Assembly (NCBI GenBank): GCA_030544215.1
Contig: JARZZO010000008.1
Span: 30,605,614-30,669,613, forward strand
Length of the DNA stretch: 64,000 bases
Source: Zantedeschia hybrid cultivar
Lineage: Eukaryota; Streptophyta; Magnoliopsida; Alismatales; Araceae
Direction of reading: 5' to 3'
The position numbers were made by a program, and so were the translations under genes. The notes beneath the pieces were generated by a model, which was not told the DNA's origin, did no database searches, and worked only from the letters and a program-made list of their open reading frames with translations. Numbering within the stretch: position 1 is the stretch's first letter; every line of letters begins with the position of its first letter. Below, in pieces: positions 11,861 to 22,257 of the stretch.

Positions 11861-14800
11861 CACCTATGTGTCTAAGTCCCATAGACTTAAGGTGACGTTC
11901 TAAATTGTTTTGAGACAATGGCTTAGTCAAGGGATCTGCTACATTATCTTCATATGAGACTTTCTCAACTACTATATCTCCTCGGGCGATGATCTCACGA
12001 ATCAGATGAAATCGTCTCAGAATGTGCTTTGACTTCTAATGTGATCTTGGCTCCTTCGCTTGAGATATTGCCCCATTGTTGTCACACAATAATGGAACAG
12101 GATATGAAATGCTTGGAACTACTCCAAGCGCCGGGATGAACTTTTTCATCCAAACCGCCTCCTTGGCCGCTTCAGCTGCAGTAATGTATTCTGCTTCGGT
12201 CGTCGAATCTGCAGTTGTTTCCTGTTTGGAACTCTTCCAACTTACTGCACCTCCATTTAACATGAATACAAATCCAGACATGGATTTGCTGTCATCCATA
12301 TCCGACTGGAAACTCGAGTCAGTAAATCCTCGAAGTTCCAAGTCGTTTCCTCCATAAACGAGAAATAGATCCTTAGTCCTTCTCAAGTATCTAAGGATAC
12401 ATTTCACCGCCTTCCAGTGTTCCTCACCTGGATCAGCCTGATATCTACTGGTGACACTTAGTGGGTGTGCCACATCAAGCCTAGTACATAGCATTGCATA
12501 CATGATAGATCTTATTGCCGAGGCATAAGGAACTCTATCCATGTATGCTCTCTCTTCAGGTGTCTTGGGAGACATTTCTTTAGAGAGATAAATTCCATGC
12601 CTCATTGGAACGAGGCCTCTCTTGGAATTTTTCATGCCAAACCTTTTGACTATGGTATCTATGTACATAGATTGGGACAAGTCAAGCATCCTTTTGGACC
12701 TATCTCTATAGATCCTTATTCCCAGAATATAGGATGCTTCTCCCAAATCTTTCATGGAGAAGTTTTTGGATAACCAAGCCTTTACTGATGACAACATTCC
12801 TACATCATTCCCAATGAGTAGAATGTCATCAACGTAAAGTACCAAAAAGGTAACTGCGCTCCTACTAGCCTTTTTGTATACACAAGGTTCATCTTCATTG
12901 TTAATGAAGTCATAAGATTTGATTGCTTCATCAAATCTTAAGTTCCAAGTTCGGGATGCCTGCTTTAATCCATAGATGCATCTTTGCAGCTTGCATACCT
13001 TGCTTGAATGCTCTTTGGAAGTGAATCCTTCAGGTTGTATCATACATACCTCTTCTTAAAGGTTCCAGTTAAGGAATGTTATTTTCACATCCATTTGCCA
13101 TATTTCATAATCATAGAATGCGGCGATAGCAAGAAGTATTCTGATTGACTTAATCATAGCAACTGGAGAAAAGGTTTCGTCATAGTCAATGCCTTGCCTT
13201 TGACGATATCCTTTCGCTACCAGCCTTGCCTTGTATGTGTCAATCTGTCCATCTGCCCCCGATCTTTCTTTTAAAGATCTATTTACTGCTAATAGGTACT
13301 ATACCTTCTGGCAGATCAACCAAGTTCCGAACTTGGTTGGCATACATGGACTGAATTTCAGAATTCATTGCCTCTTACCATTTTTCTGATTCTTGACTAT
13401 TTATGACTTCTAGGTAGGTTTGAGAATCATCATCCTCATTTAAGTGCACTTTAGGCTTGCCATCATCGATATGTCCAATATATCCTTCAGGCTGCTTAGG
13501 CACTCTACCTGATCTGCGAACCTTTTGTGTATCATCTTGAACAAGTTCTTGAGTCAATGGTTCATTAGATGAATTAGTGTTGATTTGTAAGTCTAGAATT
13601 TCTTCCAGTTCTATCTTGCTCCCACTGTCTTCTTTTGAAAGATATTCTTTCTCTAAGAAGACAGCTCCATTTGCGACAAACACCCTTTGATCGCTGGGCT
13701 GATAGAAATAATATCCAAAAGTCTCTTTTGGATATCCCACAAATCTACATTTCTCTGTCCTGGAATCCAGTTTGTCTGGATCATGTCTTTTGACATGTGC
13801 AGGACAACCCCAGACTCTAACATACTTAAAGTCTGGTTTCTTTCATTTCCATATCTCATATGGAGTGGAAGGTACTGACTTACAGGGAACTTTGTTCAAT
13901 AGATATGCAGCAGTCAACAGTGCATATCCCCATAAAGAGATTGGAAGTTTGGCATAACTCATCATAGATCGTACCATATCTAATAAAGTACGATTTCTCC
14001 TTTCTGATACGCCATTTAATTGTGGTGTATAGGGAGGAGTCCACTGAGACAAAATACCATTATTCTTAAGATATTCTGTGAATTCTGTACTTAAGTATTC
14101 ACCCCCTCGATCTGATCGAAGAGTTTTGATACTCTTTCCAGTCTGGTTCTCAACTTCGTTTTTAAACTCTTTAAATTTCTCAAAGACTTCTGACTTATAT
14201 TTCATCAAATATATGTAGCCATATCTTGAGAAATCATCTGTGAATGAAACAAAGTATGAGTAACCACCCATAGCATGAGTGAACATTGGACCACATACAT
14301 CACTATGTATTAGTTCTAATAAGTCCTTAGCTCTATCTCCATGTCCTGAGAATGGAGCTTTGGTCATCTTTCCCATGAGACAAGCTTCACAGGTTGCAAA
14401 TGATTCATAATCAAATGGATCAAGATATCCATTCTTTTGCAACCTTATGATCATGTTCTCATTTATATGACCTAGCCTACAATGCCATAGGTACGAATTA
14501 TTCACATCCTTATCTAAGCGTTCAAGAGATTTATTTACCAGACAAACATCATATGAAATACCAAGTAAATATAATCCATTCAATAAATATCCGGAAACAA
14601 ACAATTTGTCTCCTTGATAAATTGAACAACCTTTATTCTCTAGTTTCATAGAATATCCTTGTCTATCTAAACATGAAATAGATATGATATTCCTAATAAT
14701 GGTCGGAACATAATAACAATCTATAAGTTCCAATGAGTCTCCTGACGGCATCTGAAGTCTTGCTGTCCCCACAGCTAACGCAGCAACTTTTGCTCCATTC

Positions 14801-14940
14801 CCGAGCCTCAGATCCACGTCTCCGCGGTTCAATCTTCTTTTACTTGTTAACACCTGCAAGTTGTTGCAGATATGAGAAACACATCAAGTATCTAATACCC
14901 AGGATGTGGATTCTCTATAAGACAAGTTAAGATCGATCAT
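11850..14940 (-). pseudogene. Copia element 1 pol: protease, integrase, RT, RNase H
   Basis: The protease site reads VLDT followed by TGA (14884-14886) where element 2 has GGA, so the DTG motif is broken by a stop. Integrase follows (14859-13843) with WHCRLGH, HSDVCGP, LRSDRGGEY and NGVSERRNRTLLDM, showing the zinc-binding part and D, D, E residues; a stop follows at about 13843. The next frames (13740-13375) cover the integrase-RT linker. RT-RNase H (13043-12036) has YGLKQASRTWN, LYVDDILLIGNDV (YVDD at 12836-12825), MKDLGEASYILGI and ADSTTEAEYITAA, then a stop after KEPRSH; the tail runs to about 11850. The protein would copy and integrate the element. At least four stops or frame breaks rule out an intact product. 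Confidence 0.9.
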
Positions 14941-15186
14941 GAGAATACCTGAAGCTTCATCAAGCTTCTCCTTTGCTTTTTCTGCAAGATAAATCTTGTA
15001 GTTACTCTTCTAATGACCTTCTTTATGGCAGTGGAAACACTGACCTTTATCATTGACTTTAGCTTTGTCCTTTTGAACCGCCGGTTTGCTTTTCACTAGC
15101 TTCTTAGGCTTACCTTTCTTAAAGGTCTGTCCAGATTTCCTTTTCTTGTTGGTCTTACCAACAAGCATTACATTTGGTTTATCTTT

Positions 15187-15780
15187 CTAGATAGTGCCCT
15201 CTGTTGTCTTCAACATGTTGAGCAGCTCAGCCAGTGAAACTTCAATTTTGTTCATATTGAAGTTGATAATGAATTGTGAAAATGAATCTGGAAGGGACTG
15301 TAGGGTTAAGTCGATGCTTAGGTCATTGTTCATAACAAAGCCAAGCACAGCAAGCCTCTCAATCCATTCTATCATCTTGAGCACATGAGTTTTCACAGAT
15401 GTGCCCTCGCTCATTCTGGTCCTGAACAATTTCTTAGATATCTCATATCTTTCTGTTCTGGATTGTTCACCAAACAACTCTTGTAGGTGATTCAGAATGG
15501 TCTTAGGTTCCATGTTATCATGCTGTCGTTGCAGTTCATTGTTCATTGAACCAAGCATATGACACTGGACCTTGACAGAGTCCTCCTTCCCATTTGCATA
15601 CATCATTAATTCATCTTCGTTAGCATTATCACCGGGTTGCACTGGATCTGGTTGATCCAGGACATAGGCTAGCTTTTCACACCTGAGGACAATCTTCAGG
15701 TTGCGTAACCAGTCAATGTAATTTGGTCCCGTGAGTTTGTTTGCATCAAGTATGCAACGGAGGGGGTTAGGTGACGACAT
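15187..15780 (-). pseudogene. Copia element 1 gag (capsid part)
   Basis: The ATG at 15780 begins MSSPNPLRCILDANKLTGPN, a good copia gag start. The capsid-type region contains DWLRNLKIVLR, YVLDQPDPVQPGD, LGSMNNELQRQHDNMEP, LFGEQSRTERYEISKKLF and a leucine-rich end (LAELLNMLKTTEGTI), then TAG at 15187. The same frame continues beyond the stop with KPNVMLVGKTNKKRK and a CCHC knuckle CFHCHKEGH near 15050-15010 that carries another stop and lost its last cysteine. It would package element RNA in virus-like particles. The start is chosen because element 2 has the same ATG. Confidence 0.9.
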
Positions 15781-15939
15781 AGCGACCTACATGGAAATAT
15801 AAAAATGAGCAGATAGTTCTTAAAATCAGATTTAGGACTTTTAATGTTGATTTAGGCTCCCACTATTTTTCGGCGATCTGTATGACCCTCTAATATACAG
15901 AACGGGAGATTCCGGTGATCTCCTAGTGCGGATCAGAAT

Positions 15940-16300
15940 CCTTCGGACATCATGCATGTGACCTTGTGGTAGCACAACAAATCACATCAAGTCCCTTAGG
16001 CAGTCAACTATTGACAGTTGCAGCATTTGCAATATCCGATCGATTTAACCCCTGAATCAGAATGACCTTGTGGTAGCACAACAAATCAAATGATTCAGTT
16101 AAGTTTATCCATCATTACTTAGATGACATAAATTCATAGTGCAATCCTTGTGGTAGCACAACAAAACTACACTATTTGTCCATTCATCTTAATGACATCA
16201 CATGTCGTAGACCTAGGTTAATTTCTAAATCAAATAGACCTTGTGGTAGCACAACAAATCAATTTGAGATAAGAATTATCCTAAGATCTATAATGATGGT
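15940..16300 (-). repeat. Four stem-loops with an identical cap in the Copia leader
   Basis: The 14-base palindromic core TTGTGGTAGCACAA occurs at about 15964, 16068, 16148 and 16240, always within CCTTGTGGTAGCACAACAAA. Flanks differ between copies but are self-complementary in each: ATGTGA/TCACAT, CTGAATCA/TGATTCAG, ATAGTG/CACTAT, TCAAAT/ATTTGA. They lie 160-520 bases upstream of the gag ATG, where retroelement packaging or dimerisation signals usually sit. Three are kept in element 2. Confidence 0.8.
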
Positions 16301-17410
16301 GGGTTATGTGGATTATTCTGAATATCTCACGTTTACAACTTAAGTTTTTAAAAGAGGGTTTTTTTATTTGATTTGTAAAAATTGTACTATCAATAGTATT
16401 TCAATTTGAAGTATCATTATACTTAATATAAATATATATATATGATAGCATAGTCCACAAATATCACATATATGCAGAAAAATGAAATGGGGATGATCAT
16501 GGACTGCTAAAGCTACTATGGAGTCATCAGAGCCAAACGATGATCCATAATAGGATCCTAATGTGAAAACAACAACACTGGTTCCATTTGATGCGAGTCC
16601 TTCCTCCAGAGGTGTCTTCAGAAGATCCCGTCCTCTTAGCTTAATCCGATACATTTAAATATGAAATTCAGGACTCGCAGGTCCACAAATGTACATTTAA
16701 ACAATTAGAAACCTTGATCTTATCAAGAGGAGTACAATCTTATAGGAAGGTAGAAAGTACACTTGGATTAAGAGAGAGGAGGACACGCAGGTCCTATTTA
16801 AAATACCAAATGAAATAAGCATCGCATTCATCCACATCATTCATCACATGAAAATACTAAGTCTATGATCATCCCACCATAAAACACATCACATGCATCA
16901 CAATCATCACATAATTGCTGTTTGGTATTAAATTTTATAAATATAAAATTATAATACCAATTAGTTTTCGAAATAACATTTATTTCAGCATTATCAATAA
17001 TATTCAAAGCATTATTGACAAATTAAATAACTAAACCATTCAGTTAATCTAAATACTAATTCAAACACTTTGAACAGTAAAATATAATCAAGTTATGCAT
17101 GAAATCAGTTTAAAACATTTTTAAACTAATTAATTTAACAGGAAAATTAATTATCTAAAATAATTTTAAATAATTAACTAACACCCTATTAATAATAAAG
17201 CCCTTTAATTGAATAACAATTATTAAACACTTTAATAAGCTGTTAATAATCATAAAAATAATTAATAACAATTATTAATTATTCCTATAATTTTACTGTT
17301 TTAAAACAATTTTAAAACGGGCTTAAAAGGGCTAATAACGGGTTTAATGGGGTTAAACAGTTATTAAAAACAATTTTTAATAAATAAAAAATGGGCCCAG
17401 CCCATTAGGG
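16301..17410. other. AT-rich part of the Copia 1 leader
   Basis: No coding frame. Long runs of TTAATTAT-type sequence. This block is missing from element 2, whose leader jumps from the third stem-loop to the GC-rich part. Confidence 0.6.
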
Positions 17411-17565
17411 CCCAAATGGCCCGGACCCAGGGCCCTGGCTCGGCCAGGGTCGAGCCCTGGCTCAGCCAGGGTCGAACCCTGGCTCGGCCAGGGGGTCTAG
17501 CCCAGCCAGACCCGAGCCCTGGCTCGGCCAGGGTCGAACCCTGGCTCGGCCAGGGCACCAGCCCA
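17411..17565. repeat. Tandem palindrome array in the Copia 1 leader
   Basis: The 17-base hairpin CCCTGGCTCGGCCAGGG (7-bp arms, 3-base loop) occurs at 17433, 17455, 17477, 17517 and 17539. Spacing is 22 bp except for one gap of 40, and most copies are joined by TCGAA or TCGAG. Element 2 keeps only one good and one decayed copy near 47699-47735. Confidence 0.85.
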
Positions 17566-18190
17566 GCCCTCGCCCGGTCCGACCAGATTGGGACCGGGCG
17601 GTTTGGCCCCTCAGTCCACCATTCGACCGGGCCCCCCCTTTCTATCCTGCAAACCCTAATGCAGCAGGCCGGCGGCGATGGAGGCCATGGCAGCGCCGGC
17701 GCCGCCAGGCACCGCCGGCAACGCCCCCACCGCCGGCGATCCGTCCGGCACCGGTGGGGCAGCCGGCGGTGGCCAAATGGCCCTTGGATCGAGCCCTAAA
17801 CTTCCCTTAAAATCTGGTTTTTCCAGCGTAAAATCCGAATTAAGGCTTCAAATTTGTAACTCTCCAAGGCCACTCCGACGCTGGCAAATGTGTCGAATGC
17901 GTAGTGGTGAGTATCACCAATAGATCGAGACATCCGGGCCACCATCCCAACACTTGGGAATCGCGTACGAAGCCGCTAAAGTACCCCGTTCGTCGTCCCA
18001 CAAAGAACTCCGAAAAACCCAAATAAAATCCGAAAAATTACAGAAAAATAATCAAATTATTTGTGTTCATCATATGAACACGATTCTGTCATTTTAATCA
18101 GATTAAACACAAGAACACGTACAACACGGGTTCTTCACGCATAGCGAGAAAAACACGCAAAACGATGCCGTTTTACTACTGAACCAGCAA
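17566..18190 (-). other. GC-rich leader of Copia 1
   Basis: Proline/alanine/glycine-like GC-rich tract (17640-17780), then a moderately conserved part shared with element 2 (47990-48400). Short open frames exist on both strands but differ between the two copies, so no gene is called. Confidence 0.6.
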
Positions 18191-18207
18191 CCTGGCTATG
18201 ATACCAC
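18191..18207 (-). other. Primer binding site (initiator Met tRNA), Copia 1
   Basis: Minus strand immediately inside the 5' LTR: GTGGTATCATAGCCAGG. It matches the 3' end complement of plant initiator tRNA-Met (TGGTATCAGAGC) with one mismatch. Element 2 has the perfect form. Confidence 0.9.
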
Positions 18208-19795
18208 TGTAAGGAATCGCCATGAACGCAGCGGAAAATAAAATCGATTCCATTGTATCGGTTACTGGGATCGTAAAACGGACATTAAAATAAATGCGGG
18301 AAGAACGGTTCTTCACCTTTGCGGGGTTTCGAATCTCCCGTGGATGATGCCGACTCAGTAATCGCGCACGCGCACGATCTCTAGAGGTGTCCACACGAGT
18401 TCCCGCAGCAGACGCGATTTCCTCCTCGACTTGAGTGCTCCGACCAAATCTCAAATCCACCATGCGCGGAGAGAGCTGGATCCACTCCAAGAGAGAGAGA
18501 AGGAGAGAGAGAGAGGAGAGAGAGAATCTGGGGTAAATAATTTGTCCAACCAACCTTTTTACCCCTCCCCCTTGGCCCTCCTTATATAGAAATAAGGATA
18601 AGCACAAGGGTTAATCCTCATGATTATCCAAGAGTTTGGCCTTAGATAATTCTCCATTAAATCTTCATGTTTATCCTACAGCTTTTCATAAAAACCCAAA
18701 TAAGCATGAAATTTAACATCTCTCACCGTCTGAGGAGAACTCTTATGTGTGTGACCCTCTAGGCCCATATATCAGTCCGGTTGCAGGCCCATTAAACTTA
18801 GAACTGTTTCTTGAGTTTAATATTTATTAATTAACATTTAAACATCATATGTTAACTGATTAATTTAATAAACAAGTAGATTATCATCTGATGATCAAAT
18901 CACTTGGCCTTCTGATCATGAACAGCACCAAACACTACCTCATGATCCCAGAAGATATAAGGGATACTGTTCCCTTCAATTGAACCTTTCCGTCTGCAGA
19001 TGCCGCACAGATATAATCCTTCACTCATGCAATGTCCCAATAACGCAAGGGTATGGTTTTATAGTCAAACCCTTTTTCGCATTATCCAGATGGATTCCAG
19101 TACACAGTTAATATCTAGAAAGACATCTCTTTCATTTGACCCTGGCCAGGGATTTCTGTGTACACATCCATAGGACATTCTCTCTCCAGTCTTATACCAA
19201 GAGTGAGTGATCCCTTGTTGTTCACTCAATTACCTTCGCAAGCTTTCCACTGTATCTGAAAGACCGATTATGGTGGACTTAATGGTTAAAGTCCACGAGT
19301 CAGAGAATCAAGATACAATGGTCCACAAACAAGGTATCATTGGTGACTCAGGTCAAAGGACCAACTGTGCTACTGCAACGATTGAATTCCCTGGTTGACT
19401 AATAGGTATAATTATCATCTAGGAATTCTTATTTGGGTCTGTTCAGTGAACTCATTCTCTAATGAGCACCCACTTGTTTGTCTTAGTGTCACCACACGAG
19501 TGAATGTGAGATCATTCACCCTCATCATATGAGCAGACATAACTTGTGTCGATCTTATCGGATATTTAATGTCCATCTCAAATATCCTATGATCGAGAAC
19601 TATTTAAGACAATTGACTGAGGATATTGATCTCACTATCATGATCTCATCATGATTCAATATCCCATACATTTGTCTATGGACCTTCATTACGATAGTTA
19701 CTTGGCGAGAACTATAAATGAAGAAATGATTGCCTTTATTAATAATCTGAACTAGAATGTACAATGATTGGCTATGAGGCCACCCAATTCTATCA
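18208..19795 (-). repeat. 5' LTR of Copia element 1 (1588 bp)
   Basis: Same termini as 10273-11835 and the same length as both LTRs of element 2. A GA microsatellite lies near 18485-18535. The minus-strand TATA box lies near 18595-18580, so the transcript would enter the leader at about 18500. Confidence 0.95.
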
Positions 19796-20438
19796 CCTTC
19801 TTCCAATGGTGAATAGACGAGGGCTTCTCGGAAAAGATACCCCGGCCGAAGCTAGGAACGAAGCAGTACCTGGAAGACTTCCCCTGGAGTTTTATCTTGA
19901 ACAGATAGCGGAAGATATTTACCGAGGGGTTGACTCCGAGGTAAGAATTCAAGGCCAAGCAGGCATAGACTGTCCGCCAGGAGTTCGGAAAGAGCTGGGA
20001 CGGAGCCAATCCGTAAAAACTCAAGAGGTTTATGACGAAGGAATGAAGGGGAAGATGGAAGTCCGACCGAAAGCTATGCTCGTAAATGAAAAGCAACCCG
20101 GCCGGACGGAGTTAGCTCTTCCCAGGCCGAACGGGAACCATCCAAGACGGAATCTGGTAGTAATTAGTGATAACCTTGATGGTATCGGAATCAAGGACAC
20201 TAACTACATCCGAAACCATCTCGGCCTGGCGACGGCCGGAAGTAGAAGGCTCGGCGACAGCTAGAACCGGCTCGGCTTCTGCAGCCGGAAGCGTCTCTGC
20301 CTCATCCACCATAGCAGAAGCAAAAGAATTTGAAGAGAAAGGAGATGACAAAGAAGATTGGGGAGGTCTGGATGAAGAACAAGAAGAACCGCCTTCGGCC
20401 AAAGAGCTACTCTCGGCCGAAGGGGAGCAACTGGACAT

Positions 20439-21377
20439 GAATCACAGCGGAAAAGAAGGAGAACTGAGGCTTACCCTCAGAGAAAGGTCTCCCCGATAGC
20501 TAACGGTCTCTCCGGCGACGATTCCCGGCGACAAAGAACTCCCCAGCGATGGACAAGGCGCCCTCAAACACCCACGATGGCTCGCTCTCCGCCGGTGAAG
20601 CAGGAACACTTGGAGAAGCTACTCGCAGGGAAGCACAGGCGCAAGGGGAGAAGAAAGCGGAACAGTGCCCAGGGGAGGAGGGTGAGTATTTATAGGAAAA
20701 CTTGAAGGGATCCGGTGCCGAATCAACGGCCGAGATCTTCCCTCTCTTCGGAGCCGCTCTACTCGGATGCGCGACGCGTGTCCCGTCCTTCGCCATGATG
20801 ACAAGCGGGCTGCCGGATCGAGAGGAAGCAATCGACGGCCGGATGCGGCCTGACCCTTCGGTTGTTCGTTTGGATGCTCGCCACGTACTTCGATCCTCGT
20901 GCCAGAAGCAGGAGAGACGGCGATCCGGGTGAAGTCTTGGGCAGAGAGCCGAAGTGACTCGCGATCCACATGATCACTGTTAACGGCTGAGATCTTTTTA
21001 CGCTTTAGGCGAACCGGCCAGATGCGCAACACGTGTCCTGTGTTTTTTATGACACGACCGTGAAGGCGGGAAGCCTGAGATCTTTCCCGCCCTTGTCAGA
21101 TGTCCCGATATACTAAAGTACTCGCCCCTTCACAACTGGGGACGAAGGCATCTGTCACCAAGTCTCGGCCTGAGACGAAGGTGTTTACGACAGGGTCCCG
21201 GCTTGAGACGAAGGTGTTTTTCACCAGCCCTCGGCCGACCCAAGACAGAGCTTCTCAAAAAACGGAACGAAGCAGAGGTTTCAAACGAAACTCGTACCAA
21301 TTTGCTCTCCTGAAAAAGCTTCGGACTTTACTCTTGCCGTCTCATGAAATTGAGAACGACAAGAGTAAGGGACTATG
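20439..21377. other. Internal 3' region of the Tat-like unit
   Basis: GC-rich DNA upstream of the accessory gene start, presumably its promoter and 5' UTR on the minus strand. A duplicated block at about 21150-21235 (TCTCGGCCTGAGACGAAGGT, then CCCGGCTTGAGACGAAGGT) is seen. No other coding signal was recognised. Confidence 0.45.
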
Positions 21378-22257
21378 TGATGGGGAGAATCCGATTTGGC
21401 CCATTAAAACAGCCCAAACGTTGGGATCAGCCCAACAACGCTAACAGTAAGAGGCCCACTGGCAACCTTCGGCCCATCAGCGGCCCAGCGGCCCTCAGCC
21501 CAATAGCAGCCCAGTGGTCTTCGGCCCATCAGCGGCCCAGCGGCCCTCGGCCCAATAGCAGCCCAATGGTCCTCGGCCCATCAGCGGCCCTCGGCCCAGT
21601 TGGCTTAGCCCACTAGGCGGCATCCGGCCTAACAATGCCCCGCCCCCCCCTTCGGCCCAGTATCCATATCCGGCCCACTCCGGTGGGAGGGTTAGGCGTT
21701 ATGGCGGTTTATCAGTAAACCCAAAAAATAGTCCTATATTGGCTGCCACCATTAAGCAACCTCTACCCTCCGCTATAAATACAAGGCTATTTATTACCCA
21801 AAGGTATGTCTTCTTGACCAAGGACAACAGTCCAAAAGCATTAAAGTTGCCTCTTCTTCCTTCCCTTCTGAATCGAATCTTCTTCAGAAGCTAACTTAGC
21901 CGTCAGAGGGGGTTCTCTTGGGCCGAAGCCCGGGACTCCTACTGACCGGTTCTTCTTCTTCCTCTTTCTGCAGGGGCTTCGGTTTGAATCTTCGCCGACC
22001 TCTCCGAGTCGGACTCGACCACCGACCTCGGGTTTTCTCCCCCCGGTCTCGACGTCATTCGCCGGCCGATCCGCCTCGACCGAAGGAGTCTCGGCTTCGC
22101 CGCGGGCAAGCCTTCGCCCGGGTACCTCTCGGCTTCGGATCCTCGGCCCCGTCTCCGCCCGCATCTCGTCCAGGATCTCCGTCGGTCCTCTTTATCGATC
22201 TGATCTAGTTTCGGGTTCCTGTCTCGGAATCCGATCGTGATAACTTCGGCTACATCA
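21378..22257 (+). repeat. Tat-like gypsy LTR, right arm, about 880 bp
   Basis: Starts TGATGGGGAGAATCC after a purine-rich AAGAGTAAGGGACTATG (likely polypurine tract) and ends GGCTACATCA, giving TGATG...CATCA termini. U3 holds a GGCCCA-rich repeat (21469-21600) and a TATA box CGCTATAAATACAAGG at about 21771-21786. The last 500 bp are the sequence copied in inverted form at 8543-9042. Confidence 0.75.
21469..21600 (+). repeat. GGCCCA-rich tandem repeat in LTR U3
   Basis: Two and a half copies of a unit of about 60 bp, each built from TTCGGCCCATCAGCGGCCCA, then a CTCGGCCCAATAGCAGCCCA part. The unit repeats GGCCCA/TGGGCC, a plant promoter element bound by TCP-type factors (site II). It lies 170-300 bp upstream of the LTR TATA box, so it is a plausible enhancer. 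Confidence 0.7.

Larger units (their letters stand above)
10273..19795 (-). mobile_element. Copia element 1, complete with both LTRs, TSD CCTTC
   Basis: LTRs at 10273-11835 (3' in element sense) and 18208-19795 (5') start TGTAAGGAATCGCC on the plus strand and end ACCCAATTCTATCA. The 5 bp outside are CCTTC on both sides (10268-10272 and 19796-19800), a perfect TSD. Order on the minus strand is LTR, Met-tRNA primer site, GC-rich leader with repeats, gag, protease, integrase, RT, RNase H, polypurine tract, LTR: the Ty1/copia order. Gag (GPNYIDWLRNLKIVLR, YVLDQPDP) resembles the Angela/Tork-type group. Several stops make this copy non-autonomous. It is inserted in an exon of the accessory gene and is the same family as element 2 at 41748. 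Confidence 0.95.
9045..20438 (-). pseudogene. Antisense accessory gene of Tat-type element (putative gypsy-type transposon family), split by Copia 1
   Basis: The start is likely the ATG at 20438 (MSSCSPSAESSSLAEGG). The frame passes an in-frame TAA near 20112 and enters the conserved domain: DFHLPLHSFVINLLSFYGLAP, LFPNSWRTVYACLAL, NIFRYLFKIKL. This is the N-terminal block of the plant family I recall as PF04195 (Transposase_28). At 19796/10272 Copia 1 interrupts the exon (TSD CCTTC). It resumes as FLFISLPEEEKSVYDPFP, with a later stop, then EDEAPYEIAELFEDEEKLI, and ends at a GTAAGT donor (9916). A second exon (9848 to about 9285) has an acceptor TTTGTTTGCAG, a basic/acidic linker, a TGA after KRPVAA, and a segment ending CGWTLSMAGDELKELSSEG. 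A third (about 9200-9045, acceptor CTGCAG) ends at the inverted LTR arm, so the usual coiled-coil C-terminus is missing. Function is unknown; similar ORFs lie antisense to pol in Tat elements. Confidence 0.65.
8543..22257. mobile_element. Tat-like gypsy unit with inverted LTR arms, TSD GTTGC
   Basis: The unit begins TGATGTAGCC (8543) and ends GGCTACATCA (22257). It is flanked by identical 5-bp GTTGC at 8538-8542 and 22258-22262, the duplication size made by retroviral-type integrases. The two ends are inverted copies of one another over about 500 bp (8543-9042 against 21758-22257). The right arm is the 3' part of a plus-oriented LTR (21378-22257). Between the arms lies a minus-strand accessory gene (9045-20438), itself interrupted by Copia element 1. 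No gag, RT or integrase of the gypsy type is present inside. Five-bp TSD and TG...CA termini argue against a Mutator-like element, which would leave about 9 bp. The Tat assignment rests on the accessory gene antisense to the LTR and on LTR character. Confidence 0.75.

Noticed and set aside
17416..17799. Plus-strand GC-rich frame in the Copia leader
   Set aside because: Made of the palindrome array and GC-rich leader; not conserved in element 2.
8543..22257. Mutator-like (MULE) or Pack-MULE element, because of 500-bp terminal inverted repeats and captured exons
   Set aside because: The duplication is 5 bp (GTTGC), the ends are TG...CA, and the arms are LTR sequence with an internal TATA box; Mutator elements leave about 9 bp.
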